Below, piece by piece: positions 34,347 to 41,856 of a stretch of 59,454 bases of DNA. The stretch lies in IMG/VR virus record IMGVR_UViG_3300046171_000087, positions 1 to 59,454 of that record. One strand, given 5' to 3'. The notes under the pieces are model-generated. The model saw only the letters and a list, made by a program, of their open reading frames with translations, did no database searches and was not told where the DNA came from. Position numbers and translations under genes: made by a program. Source of the DNA: a virus. Position 1 is the first letter of the stretch. Every line of letters begins with the position of its first letter.

Positions 34347-34733
34347 ATGTGGTTATCGGCAATTAAACTAGCCGTTTCTGCTGGAAGTAAGATTTATGCT
34401 AACAAGCAGAAGACGAAAATGGCAATGAGTGAAGCACAACTCATGCACGCTACAAAAATGGCCGAAGGTCAGGAAGCTTACCAAGGAAAACTACTTGAGG
34501 CTAGACAATCGGACTGGAAAGACGAGGCGGTCCTCATAATTCTCAGTTTGCCCGTGTTGGTGCTCGCTTGGGCAGTGATATCGGACGATCCAACAGCGAT
34601 GGACAAGGTAAAATTGTTCTTCGACATGTTCTCGCAGCTCCCGTCATGGTTCACAAATTTATGGATACTTGTCGTGGCGAGTATTTATGGTATAAAGGGT
34701 ACACAAATTTTTCGTAACGGAGGAAAAAAATAA
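34347..34733 (+). CDS. Putative 3TM-type holin-like membrane protein
   Basis: The protein has 128 residues. After an amphipathic N-terminal half come DWKDEAVLIILSLPVLVLAW and WILVVASIYGIKGTQIF, two clear membrane helices, with a weaker helix near the start. This resembles 3TM holins (PF11351 type) found in gene-transfer agents and phages. It is within the virion module, while the peptidase and another holin-like gene lie at 5.7-6.4 kb, so its part in lysis is uncertain. Confidence 0.6.
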   Translation: MWLSAIKLAVSAGSKIYANKQKTKMAMSEAQLMHATKMAEGQEAYQGKLLEARQSDWKDEAVLIILSLPVLVLAWAVISDDPTAMDKVKLFFDMFSQLPSWFTNLWILVVASIYGIKGTQIFRNGGKK

Positions 34734-35152
34734 TGGCAAGTAAGTTTATAATACAGTTAATGAAAAAAGGTGCTCAAGCATTATCTGGGCAAGGTAAAAC
34801 TACTGGCACAGAGGTTATTAAATCTATTAAACCCGATGTTGGTAAATTAGACAAAATTCAAAAAGGTAAGAAAAGAATTACAGACATAACAGATAAGTAT
34901 GCTGTAGGATTTGCAAAAGATAATCCTAAACTTTTAAAAAAATTTAGAAAAAATTCTAAAAAAAATTTAGATAGTATATCAAAAATATACAAAGGTAAAA
35001 AAGACGGTGGAAGAATGGGTCTAAAAAGAGGTGGTGGAAAATTTCCAGATCATTCAGGTGATGGTAAAATTACTCAAAAAGATATTTTAATGGCTAAAGG
35101 TGTAATACCAAAAACTAAATCTAAGTCTAAGTCTAAAAAGAAGGTTGTATAA
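34733..35152 (+). CDS. Basic protein with DGGRMG and a calcium-loop-like motif
   Basis: The protein has 139 residues, very lysine-rich. DGGRMGL lies at residues 91-97. At 106-117, DHSGDGKITQKD matches the spacing of an EF-hand/dockerin calcium loop (acidic residues at 1, 5 and 12 with Gly at 6). The C-terminus is a Ser-Lys repeat (TKSKSKSKKK). A virion-associated role is inferred from the row of similar small basic genes. Confidence 0.55.
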   Translation: MASKFIIQLMKKGAQALSGQGKTTGTEVIKSIKPDVGKLDKIQKGKKRITDITDKYAVGFAKDNPKLLKKFRKNSKKNLDSISKIYKGKKDGGRMGLKRGGGKFPDHSGDGKITQKDILMAKGVIPKTKSKSKSKKKVV

Positions 35153-35394
35153 TGATTGGTTTACTTAAAGGAATGGGCAAAGCTTATTCAAATTATCAAA
35201 AAACAAGAAAAGCAGAAAAACTTGCTAATGCACCTAAAACTGAAGAAGGTAAACAGTTAGATAAACAAGTTAAAATTTTAAAAAAAGTAGCTGTTGGAGT
35301 TCCTGCAACAATTGGTGGTGCTTCTGTTATAGGTAAAATAAAACAACATAACAAAGACAAAAAAAATAACAAAGACAAAAAAAATAATGGCTAA
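35152..35394 (+). CDS. Small basic protein with hydrophobic segment
   Basis: The protein has 80 residues. The central VAVGVPATIGGASVIG may be a short membrane or fusion-peptide-like helix, and the C-terminus is repeated NKDKKNNKDKKNN. It overlaps the next gene by eight bases. Function unknown. Confidence 0.5.
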   Translation: MIGLLKGMGKAYSNYQKTRKAEKLANAPKTEEGKQLDKQVKILKKVAVGVPATIGGASVIGKIKQHNKDKKNNKDKKNNG

Positions 35395-35587
35395 ACTCTG
35401 CGCAAAAGGCAAAGCAGCCGCTAAAAGAAAATTCAAAGTATACCCTTCGGCGTACGCGAACATGTACGGTTCAGCAGTATGTTCAGGTAAAGTTACACCA
35501 GGTGGCAAGAAGAAAAGAAAAAAAGCTATGGGTGGTGGAATGATGGATATGACTAGAATGAAATACCTTAAAGGAGGACAAGTATAA
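35387..35587 (+). CDS. Conserved small basic virion-module protein
   Basis: The protein has 66 residues. LCAKGKAAAKRKFKVYPSAY followed by ANMYGSAVCSGK is a block strongly conserved in cyanophages and other marine phages. The C-terminus is KKAMGGGMM ... KGGQV. DNA or RNA binding is plausible from charge only. Confidence 0.65.
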   Translation: MAKLCAKGKAAAKRKFKVYPSAYANMYGSAVCSGKVTPGGKKKRKKAMGGGMMDMTRMKYLKGGQV

Positions 35588-35958
35588 TGGCTGTTATTCA
35601 AATGGTAAAAAGAGCACCTAGCATTATAAAAAAAGGCGTTGATAAAATTTTTAAGAGAGAAATTAAAGGCGCAGAAGGAAGTCCTTTTAAGAACGTAGAT
35701 GATTTAGGAAGTTTTCCTAATTATAGAAATATAAAAGACTCACCAGGAACTGAAAAGAAAAAACTTAAAGAGATTGGTGAAAAAATTAGAAAAAATAAAA
35801 CTAAAAAAAGAAATGAATCTTCTAAAAAACTTTTTGATCAATCTGGAAGAATAAGAGGTGGTTTAAGAATGGGTGGAAGAGCAGAATACAAATCAGGTAC
35901 AAGAGGCTGTAAGTTAGCTATGAAGGGAAAAGGAAAAGCTTACGGAAAAAATTCGTAA
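35587..35958 (+). CDS. Small basic protein with GGRAE motif
   Basis: The protein has 123 residues. After a lysine-rich helical part, the end reads GGLRMGGRAEYKSGTRGCKL and AMKGKGKAYGKNS, a tail I know from marine phages. GGRAE at 96-100 belongs to the same peptide family as DGGRIG. RBS AAAGGAGGACAAGT. Confidence 0.55.
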   Translation: MAVIQMVKRAPSIIKKGVDKIFKREIKGAEGSPFKNVDDLGSFPNYRNIKDSPGTEKKKLKEIGEKIRKNKTKKRNESSKKLFDQSGRIRGGLRMGGRAEYKSGTRGCKLAMKGKGKAYGKNS

Positions 35959-36212
35959 TGCGTACACACTTTTCAAAAGGTGGTTTAAGACAATGGGTAG
36001 CGGAGAAATGGGTAGACATTGGAGCACCGAAGAAAGACGGGAAGTATCAACCATGCGGGAGAAGCAAAGGCTCAAAGAGGAAATATCCAAAATGCGTCCC
36101 ACTTGCAAAAGCCACACGGATGTCAAAAGGGCAAAAGGCGAGTGCTGTCAAACGAAAACGAGCAGCAGGTAATCCTGGCGGTAAACCAACTAACGTAAAA
36201 ACATTTGCATAA
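35958..36212 (+). CDS. DUF5872-like basic protein
   Basis: The protein has 84 residues. GLRQWVAEKWVDIGAPKKDG, YQPCGRSKGSKRKYPKCVPL and KGQKASAVKRKRAAGNPGG follow the DUF5872 pattern, in which two Cys and many Lys/Arg are conserved. Common in marine and cyanophages. Possibly a DNA-binding virion component. Confidence 0.65.
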   Translation: MRTHFSKGGLRQWVAEKWVDIGAPKKDGKYQPCGRSKGSKRKYPKCVPLAKATRMSKGQKASAVKRKRAAGNPGGKPTNVKTFA

Positions 36213-36367
36213 TGAATTTAGAAAAAGATTTACAAAGATTAAAAAAAGAAAAAGCATTAAAAGAATCTGCTATTGCTCAACTTAGAAAAAGAAGTAAAGA
36301 CTCTGTTGCAAGACCTAGAGCAGAAAAAAATATTTTATCTACTAACCCTGAAATGCAAAAGATTTAA
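36212..36367 (+). CDS. 51-aa basic helical protein
   Basis: Helical and charged (LEKDLQRLKKEKALKESAIA), coupled by a shared A to both neighbours. No family recognised. Confidence 0.5.
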   Translation: MNLEKDLQRLKKEKALKESAIAQLRKRSKDSVARPRAEKNILSTNPEMQKI

Positions 36368-36813
36368 TGAGTAGATTTTATAAAGATATAAAAATAGAAA
36401 AACCTAAAAAATTTATAATTGTAGATGAAGAAGGTAAATCAAAAAAATTTAAAAAACAACCACCTAAAAAATTCATGATAGACGAAGAGTCTGGTGAATA
36501 TCAAAAATTAGCTAGAGGCGGAAGAGCAGAAAACCCTATTAGAAAAACTACTACAGGTAAGGGTGCTAATTATAGAAAAACAAAATCTGGAGCTGGAATG
36601 ACAGCAAAAGGTGTAAGAGCTTACAGGGCCGCAAACCCTGGAAGTAAATTAAAAACAGCCGTGACTGGTAAAGTGAAGCCAGGATCAAAAGCTGCTAATC
36701 GTAGAAAATCATACTGCGCAAGATCACTTGGACAATTAAAACGGTCATCAGCAAAAACTCGTAACGATCCTAATTCTCGAATCAGACAAGCACGGAGAAG
36801 ATGGAAATGTTAA
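36367..36813 (+). CDS. DUF6321-like basic protein
   Basis: The protein has 148 residues. ARGGRAENP near residue 50 is followed by KSGAGMTAKGVRAYRAANPG, SKLKTAVTGKVKPGSKAANR, RKSYCARSLGQLKRSS and NDPNSRIRQARRRWKC, the DUF6321 domain of marine phages. Very rich in Arg/Lys with paired Cys. It might coat or condense DNA; not shown. Confidence 0.7.
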   Translation: MSRFYKDIKIEKPKKFIIVDEEGKSKKFKKQPPKKFMIDEESGEYQKLARGGRAENPIRKTTTGKGANYRKTKSGAGMTAKGVRAYRAANPGSKLKTAVTGKVKPGSKAANRRKSYCARSLGQLKRSSAKTRNDPNSRIRQARRRWKC

Positions 36814-37038
36814 ATGCAATTAGAAACAGTAATCAATAAAACTTTAAGATTCCTAGATTCAAGAATAGATCAATTGTCAGTTTCGGTTACGTCCGGAGGG
36901 GTTGACAGTATGGAAGATTACAAGTATATAATAGGACAAATCAATGCACTGGAATCAGTGCGTCAGGAAATCTCTAACCTGCTAAACGATAAGGAGCACA
37001 ATGAAGGAACAGTCATCGATATTAACACCAAACAATGA
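36814..37038 (+). CDS. Small helical protein
   Basis: The protein has 74 residues and is predominantly helical with coiled-coil spacing (INALESVRQEISNLLNDKEH). It overlaps the next gene by 38 bases. Position before the GroES-like gene and the scaffold suggests a head-assembly cofactor; unproven. Confidence 0.5.
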   Translation: MQLETVINKTLRFLDSRIDQLSVSVTSGGVDSMEDYKYIIGQINALESVRQEISNLLNDKEHNEGTVIDINTKQ

Positions 37039-37408
37039 TCTTATTGGTGTAAAAAAATCAGAGAAAAAAGAAGAAGGAAAAATTCCGAAACCTACGGGTT
37101 GGAGAATAATGGTTTTACCTTTTAAGATGAAAGAGAAAACTAAAGGTGGATTAGTATTAGCCGAAACTACTTTAGAAAAGCAACAAGTCGCTTCTCAATG
37201 TGGTTTGGTTTTAGCTATGGGCCCACAATGTTATAAGGATAAGGAGAGATATCCTGAAGGCCCGTGGTGCAAGGTCAATGATTGGGTAATGTTTGCACGT
37301 TACGCCGGATCAAGGATCAAGATAGATGGTGGGGAAATTCGTCTGCTAAACGACGATGAAGTGTTAGCAACAATTGATAGTCCAGAGGACATCTTGCATG
37401 AGTTTTAA
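37001..37408 (+). CDS. GroES-like co-chaperonin
   Basis: The protein has 135 residues. The core PTGWRIMVLPFKMKEKTKGG, LVLAETTLEKQQVASQCGLV, VNDWVMFARYAGSRIKIDGG and IRLLNDDEVLATI matches the cpn10 barrel, with the mobile-loop region KTKGGLVL, as in T4 gp31 and other phage co-chaperonins. It would cap host GroEL to fold the coat protein, which fits its place just before scaffold and coat genes. Confidence 0.8.
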   Translation: MKEQSSILTPNNDLIGVKKSEKKEEGKIPKPTGWRIMVLPFKMKEKTKGGLVLAETTLEKQQVASQCGLVLAMGPQCYKDKERYPEGPWCKVNDWVMFARYAGSRIKIDGGEIRLLNDDEVLATIDSPEDILHEF

Positions 37409-37426
37409 TCATAGGAAGGAGTAACT

Positions 37427-38380
37427 ATGCCAGACGAAGAAAAAAAACTAGTACCTATTGATACATCAGGACCTGATGCAGAAATAGCTATTGAAGAAAC
37501 AAAAGACGAAGCCGTTGTAGAAACGGAAAACACGGAACAAGAACAAGGAACAGATAAATCATATGAAAATGAAAGAGAAACAAAATTAGACGAAAAAAAA
37601 TCCGACGAAACTTTAGAGGACTACAGTAAAGGTGTACAATCTCGTATTGCGAAACTAACTCGTAAGATGAGAGAAGCGGAAAGAAGAGAACAAGCCGCTA
37701 TTGATTATGCTAAAGGTGTAGAGGAAAAAAGAAAAGCGTTGGAAGCAAGGTTTGAAAAAACTGATGCTGATTACGTTAAAAAATTTGAGACAAGTATCTC
37801 AACAGGTTTAGAAGCTGCACAAAAAGAATTAGCTGCTGCTATTGAATCTGGTGATGCAACAGCTCAAGTTGAGGCGAACAAAAGAATTGCAACTCTTGCT
37901 TTTGAGAATGCGAAACTAGAGCAAGCCAAAGCGGGTAGAGAAGAGAAACAGGCTGAGAAACCTGTATTGTCTGAACCACCGGTTCGGACCCAACAAATGG
38001 ACGATCCAATTAATCCAGATCCTAAAGCTGAAGCATGGGCTTCTCAAAACTCATGGTTTGGTACTGATAGAGCAATGACTTATACTGCTTTTGAAATACA
38101 TAAGGATTTAACGGAAAAAGAAGGATACGATCCTAACTCAAATGAGTATTATGCTGAAGTTGATAGAAGAATTAAGATTGACTTTCCGCATAAATTTGGT
38201 ACTACTGATAATAAGCAATCGACCGCTCCTGTTCAGACAGTTGCTTCTGCTACAAGAAGCGTAAAGCCGGGTCGCAAAACTGTGAGACTCACATCTTCAC
38301 AGGTAGCAATAGCTAAAAAATTAGGTGTGCCACTCGAAGAGTACGCAAAACAATTAAAACACACGAAGGAAGGAGCGTAA
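37427..38380 (+). CDS. Scaffolding protein
   Basis: The protein has 317 residues. The N-terminal 60 are acidic and disordered, then a long charged coiled coil (SRIAKLTRKMREAERREQAA onward), and a basic C-terminal helix (KTVRLTSSQVAIAKKLGVPL). Acidic coiled coil plus basic end, two genes ahead of the coat gene, is the usual scaffold layout. RBS AGGAAGGAG. Confidence 0.75.
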   Translation: MPDEEKKLVPIDTSGPDAEIAIEETKDEAVVETENTEQEQGTDKSYENERETKLDEKKSDETLEDYSKGVQSRIAKLTRKMREAERREQAAIDYAKGVEEKRKALEARFEKTDADYVKKFETSISTGLEAAQKELAAAIESGDATAQVEANKRIATLAFENAKLEQAKAGREEKQAEKPVLSEPPVRTQQMDDPINPDPKAEAWASQNSWFGTDRAMTYTAFEIHKDLTEKEGYDPNSNEYYAEVDRRIKIDFPHKFGTTDNKQSTAPVQTVASATRSVKPGRKTVRLTSSQVAIAKKLGVPLEEYAKQLKHTKEGA

Positions 38381-38381
38381 A

Positions 38382-38840
38382 ATGGAAAAAAAAGAAAATA
38401 CTTCTCGTGCGAGCCAAACACGGTCAAAGTCTGAAAGACCAAAAGTGTGGGTTCCACCGTCATCTCTAGATGCACCCCCTGCACCTGATGGATTCAGGTA
38501 TAGATGGATAAGAGCTGAAGTTGTAGGCTTTCAAGATACAAAAAATATAACCGGACGTTTAAGAGAAGGTTATGAATTAGTTAGATCTGAAGAAGTCGAA
38601 AATGCAAGCGATTACCCTACCATTGAAGATGGTAAGTACAAGGGAGTGATTGGGGTTGGTGGCCTTCTTCTTGCGAAGGTACCTAATGAGATCGCAGAGC
38701 AACGTCAACAATATATGTCTGATAGACATAAAGAACGTAACGAAGCCGTAAACAACGACCTTATGAGGGAGCAGGATAGTAGAATGCCTATCAATGTTGA
38801 TAGACAATCTCGTGTAACCTTCGGTGGTACTAAAAAGTAA
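38382..38840 (+). CDS. Conserved head-module protein
   Basis: The protein has 152 residues. PPAPDGFRYRWIRAEVVGFQ, then NITGRLREGYELVRSEEV and VIGVGGLLLAKVPNEIAE, is a block I recognise from marine podo- and cyanophages between scaffold and coat. The C-terminal half is helical. Likely a head assembly or minor head protein. Confidence 0.6.
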   Translation: MEKKENTSRASQTRSKSERPKVWVPPSSLDAPPAPDGFRYRWIRAEVVGFQDTKNITGRLREGYELVRSEEVENASDYPTIEDGKYKGVIGVGGLLLAKVPNEIAEQRQQYMSDRHKERNEAVNNDLMREQDSRMPINVDRQSRVTFGGTKK

Positions 38841-38868
38841 TTTTTAAATCACTGAATTAAATTAAACC

Positions 38869-38895
38869 GTACTGGAGGCCCTTCGGGGCAGGTAC
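38869..38895 (+). terminator. UUCG tetraloop hairpin upstream of head genes
   Basis: GCCC-TTCG-GGGC (38878-38889) is flanked by GTAC on both sides (38869-38872, 38892-38895). No T-run follows, and the RBS of the next gene is 6 bases on. It may stabilise or partly stop the transcript to set coat-gene dosage. Confidence 0.5.
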
Positions 38896-38911
38896 ATAAG
38901 GAGAAACAACT

Positions 38912-39472
38912 ATGGCAAATAGAAACACACAAGGTTTTGGTTTAGTTGCTGCAGGAACGCTTGGATCAACTCCAGCGACTTCTGGGCAAGGCAAATACAA
39001 AATCGATGCGGGTTATGCAACTACTATATTTCATGGTGGATGTGTTGCTTCTGCTGCTGGTTACATTGTTAATGGTCAAACTGCAGCTGCGCCTGTACTT
39101 GGTGTCCTAAACGGCATCTTTTACAATGCAGCAACTACGTTGAAACCAACGTTTGCAAACCATTACACACAAGTAACACCAGCAAACTCGGAAGATATCG
39201 ATGCATTTGTATTCGATAACCCACAACAACAATACGTATGCGGAACAGATGATGCAGTAGCACAAGCAGGATACTTAGAGACTTATGACTTTAATGTTTC
39301 TGCTGGTAGTACAACTACTGGTGCTTCAACAGCTACTTTAAATATCGGCGTAACTGGAAATGATGACAAATCATGGAGGTTATTAAGATCTGCAGAAGAC
39401 CCTGAAAACGATGAAAATGCGGCTTTCAGATCTGTAGTAGTAGTTGCTAATCTGATTGAGCTACAATCGTAA
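38912..39472 (+). CDS. Probable head decoration / minor capsid protein
   Basis: The protein has 186 residues, strand-rich with many Ala, Gly and Thr (NTQGFGLVAAGTLGSTPATS, GGCVASAAGYIVNGQ, APVLGVLNGIFYN). It lies directly before the coat gene with a strong RBS (AAGGAGAAACAAC). Composition and position fit a decoration protein. I do not recognise a named family. Confidence 0.55.
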   Translation: MANRNTQGFGLVAAGTLGSTPATSGQGKYKIDAGYATTIFHGGCVASAAGYIVNGQTAAAPVLGVLNGIFYNAATTLKPTFANHYTQVTPANSEDIDAFVFDNPQQQYVCGTDDAVAQAGYLETYDFNVSAGSTTTGASTATLNIGVTGNDDKSWRLLRSAEDPENDENAAFRSVVVVANLIELQS

Positions 39473-39493
39473 AGCTAGAATAGGAGAACAATA

Positions 39494-40396
39494 ATGGCAA
39501 TATCACGATCACAACTAGTCAAAGAACTAGAGCCAGGTTTGAACGCACTGTTCGGCTTGGAATATAAAAGGTATGAAAATCAGCATGCTGAGATTTATAC
39601 TGAGGAATCATCTGACAGAGCTTTTGAAGAAGAAGTTATGTTATCTGGTTTCGCTAACGCACAAGTAAAAGGTGAAGGTGCTGGCGTTTCATTTGATGAA
39701 GCACAAGAAACTTTCACTGCTAGATACACTCACGAGACTGTAGCTTTAGCGTTCGCAATCACTGAAGAAGCGATTGAGGACAACTTGTATGATAGACTTG
39801 CGTCTAGATATACAAAAGCTTTAGCAAGATCTATGAGTAATGCTAAACAAGTAAAAGCTGTTGATCCATTAATTAATGGTTTCACAACTTTCCAATCTGG
39901 TGACGGCGTTGCTTTAATGGCAACTAACCACCCGACTGTAGCAGGAACGTTTGCTAATGAATTAGCAACTTCTTCTGACTTAAACGAAACTTCATTAGAG
40001 CAATCAATGATTGACATTGGTAAAATGACTGATGAAAGAGGTTTAAGAGTTGCAGCAAGAGGATTGAAAATGATCATTCCTTCTGAGCTACAATTTACAG
40101 CTGAAAGACTTATGAAGTCTCAAGGTAGAGTTGGAACAGCTGATAACGATATCAATGCAATCGTATCTATGGGTATGGTTCCTCAAGGTTATAGAGTGAA
40201 CAACTACCTAACAGATGCTGATGCGTTCTATATCTTAACAGACGTACCTAATGGTATGAAAATGTTCAACAGAGCACCATTGACAACTGCAATGGAAGGC
40301 GACTTTGACACTGGTAACGTAAGATACAAAGCTAGAGAAAGATACTCTTTCGGAGTTTCTGACCCTAGAGGTATTTTTGGTTCGCCAGGAGCATAA
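39494..40396 (+). CDS. Major capsid protein (Mu gpT-like, HK97 fold)
   Basis: The protein has 300 residues. FDEAQETFTARYTHETVALAF, ITEEAIEDNLYDRLASRYTK and MATNHPTVAGTFANELATSS correspond to the Mu gpT-like head subunit family. GLKMIIPSELQFTAERLMKS and YILTDVPNGMKMFNRAPLT form the beta-rich C-terminal half, ending ERYSFGVSDPRGIFGSPGA. RBS TAGGAGAACAATA. A hairpin terminator follows, consistent with high separate expression. Confidence 0.85.
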   Translation: MAISRSQLVKELEPGLNALFGLEYKRYENQHAEIYTEESSDRAFEEEVMLSGFANAQVKGEGAGVSFDEAQETFTARYTHETVALAFAITEEAIEDNLYDRLASRYTKALARSMSNAKQVKAVDPLINGFTTFQSGDGVALMATNHPTVAGTFANELATSSDLNETSLEQSMIDIGKMTDERGLRVAARGLKMIIPSELQFTAERLMKSQGRVGTADNDINAIVSMGMVPQGYRVNNYLTDADAFYILTDVPNGMKMFNRAPLTTAMEGDFDTGNVRYKARERYSFGVSDPRGIFGSPGA

Positions 40397-40407
40397 TCAA
40401 TAATTTT

Positions 40408-40434
40408 TTGTGGCGGGACATAGTCTCGCCACAA
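40408..40434 (+). terminator. Terminator-like hairpin after the coat gene
   Basis: TTGTGGCGGGA (40408-40418) pairs with TCTCGCCACAA (40424-40434), 11 bp with one G-T pair, around a CATAG loop. Six T precede it and TTAAC follows, so termination is probably partial. Confidence 0.65.
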
Positions 40435-40457
40435 TTAACAAATAGAAAGACAAAACC

Positions 40458-40715
40458 ATGAAAAAATTTACAGTCAACATTTGGGCGTACGATCATCACG
40501 CTAAATTTACAGTTGAATCAGAAGATTCCCCAACTGACCTTGAACAATCAATCCTTGACAAACTTGGAGAAAATAGTATAGTTTGGGAAAACCTTGGAGT
40601 TAGTTATGACAACAAGGTTAATAGAATAACCTATGAGGAGGTTATAGATGATACAAGACCTATACAAACAAAAAAGGTCCTTGGAGTTGAAGTGGGAACA
40701 GGAGCATCTAGATAA
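40458..40715 (+). CDS. Small conserved protein after coat gene
   Basis: The protein has 85 residues, with FTVNIWAYDHHAKFTVESED, then QSILDKLGENSIVWENLGVS. Strand-helix pattern. It overlaps the next gene by 68 bases in another frame. Function unknown. Confidence 0.5.
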   Translation: MKKFTVNIWAYDHHAKFTVESEDSPTDLEQSILDKLGENSIVWENLGVSYDNKVNRITYEEVIDDTRPIQTKKVLGVEVGTGASR

Positions 40716-40857
40716 TAATAGATACACTCTTGAAATGGTCCGAATCGATGACAAAGTTAAAGAAGTCATCACAAAGATCAAGCTGGAAGAAGCAGCTATT
40801 GCTCACAGACAGAATACTGTCGAAGGTTTAACTCCTGAAGTTTCAGTAGCTACTTAA
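40648..40857 (+). CDS. Small coiled-coil protein
   Basis: The protein has 69 residues; a long charged helix (LELKWEQEHLDNNRYTLEMV, then DDKVKEVITKIKLEEAAIAH). The RBS GAGGAGGTTATAG is strong, supporting this frame despite the overlap with the previous gene. Confidence 0.55.
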   Translation: MIQDLYKQKRSLELKWEQEHLDNNRYTLEMVRIDDKVKEVITKIKLEEAAIAHRQNTVEGLTPEVSVAT

Positions 40858-41018
40858 TAAAAAGCTACATCGTTGAATAAATTCAATTCACATTACAGGC
40901 TCTCTTGCACTCTACTAAAAACTAGTATATAGTTTTATTACTATATAAATTAATTAGAACATAGACGCGTATAGTCGACGGCCTAGAGACTATGTTCGTA
41001 AACTAGGAGGATATAATT
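40858..41018. promoter_or_regulatory. Structured 161-bp leader before a virion gene
   Basis: It contains a hairpin TATATAGT/ACTATATA (40926-40933, 40940-40947) with a 6-base loop, and a second, GAACATAG/CTATGTTC (40957-40964, 40990-40997) with a 25-base loop. A strong RBS (TAGGAGGATATA) follows. No ORF is seen. It could hold a late promoter or a structured 5' leader. Confidence 0.45.
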
Positions 41019-41501
41019 ATGGCAAATACTACATTTACAGGACCGGTACGATCAGAAAACGGTTTTGAAGTAATAACTAAAAACACATCAACAGGTGCTC
41101 TTACATCTACAATGAGTCTTAAAGAGTTCACTGCAACTATTACAGTTGCTAATGGTGATACTACAGGAAAAGAAACTTCTATTCAAATTCCTACAAACTT
41201 TATTCCATTGGGAATTGGTGTCGTAGTAACTACGGCTTCAGTTAACGCTGTTAACTTAGTTGACATTGGAACAGATGCTGACACAGACGGTTATGTTGAC
41301 GGAGCTTCTTTAGCTCTTAATACAACTGGTTGGAAAGGTTTCTTAGGTTGCAATGGTGTACTTGGTATGTCTGGTTTTGCACCAGGAGTAGCTGGTTTAG
41401 CTGGAGACGAAGTTGAGTTGGTTGTTTCAGGTGATCCAGGTGGAGATACTGTAATCGTTCTAAAAATATTTGGAATTGATTCAACATCTGACACACAATA
41501 A
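41019..41501 (+). CDS. Virion protein of unknown type
   Basis: The protein has 160 residues, beta-rich, with little Lys/Arg (TATITVANGDTTGKETSIQI, LGIGVVVTTASVNAVNLVDI). It has its own structured leader, a very strong RBS and its own terminator, so it is probably abundant. Decoration or fibre-base protein is a guess. Confidence 0.55.
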   Translation: MANTTFTGPVRSENGFEVITKNTSTGALTSTMSLKEFTATITVANGDTTGKETSIQIPTNFIPLGIGVVVTTASVNAVNLVDIGTDADTDGYVDGASLALNTTGWKGFLGCNGVLGMSGFAPGVAGLAGDEVELVVSGDPGGDTVIVLKIFGIDSTSDTQ

Positions 41502-41512
41502 TAAATAATTAG

Positions 41513-41532
41513 TGTGGGGCTTCGGCCCCACA
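41513..41532 (+). terminator. UUCG tetraloop terminator
   Basis: TGTGGGGC (41513-41520), TTCG, GCCCCACA (41525-41532): a perfect 8-bp stem, followed by TATTAATTTTA. A standard strong intrinsic terminator shape with a somewhat poor T-run. Confidence 0.75.
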
Positions 41533-41557
41533 TATTAATTTTAACGGAGAAAATAAT

Positions 41558-41848
41558 ATGTCATCAGACCAAAAATTTACAACACTTACAGCTGACGGAC
41601 AGGTGAAAACTTTTTCTGGAGGATCTACTAATATTGGTCCTGCTAGAGTTACATACATTCAAGCTACAGGAGTTACAAATATAAAACTTTATGATGCAGC
41701 AACTGCATCTGGAAATATTGTATTTGAATCTACTTTTGGAAGCGAAGGATTAGATATGTATATGCCTGGAAACGGAATTAGATTTGAAAATACTATCTAT
41801 GCAGATGTAACTGGATCAGGATCTGTTACTATCGGATATACTGGCTAG
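41558..41848 (+). CDS. Small beta-rich virion protein
   Basis: The protein has 96 residues (FSGGSTNIGPARVTYIQATG, NIVFESTFGSEGLDMYMPGN, GIRFENTIYADVTGSGSVTI). A compact beta fold common in phage structural modules. Its own RBS AACGGAGAAAATA. Probably a minor structural or head-tail joining protein. Confidence 0.5.
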   Translation: MSSDQKFTTLTADGQVKTFSGGSTNIGPARVTYIQATGVTNIKLYDAATASGNIVFESTFGSEGLDMYMPGNGIRFENTIYADVTGSGSVTIGYTG

Positions 41849-41856
41849 GAGGTTAA

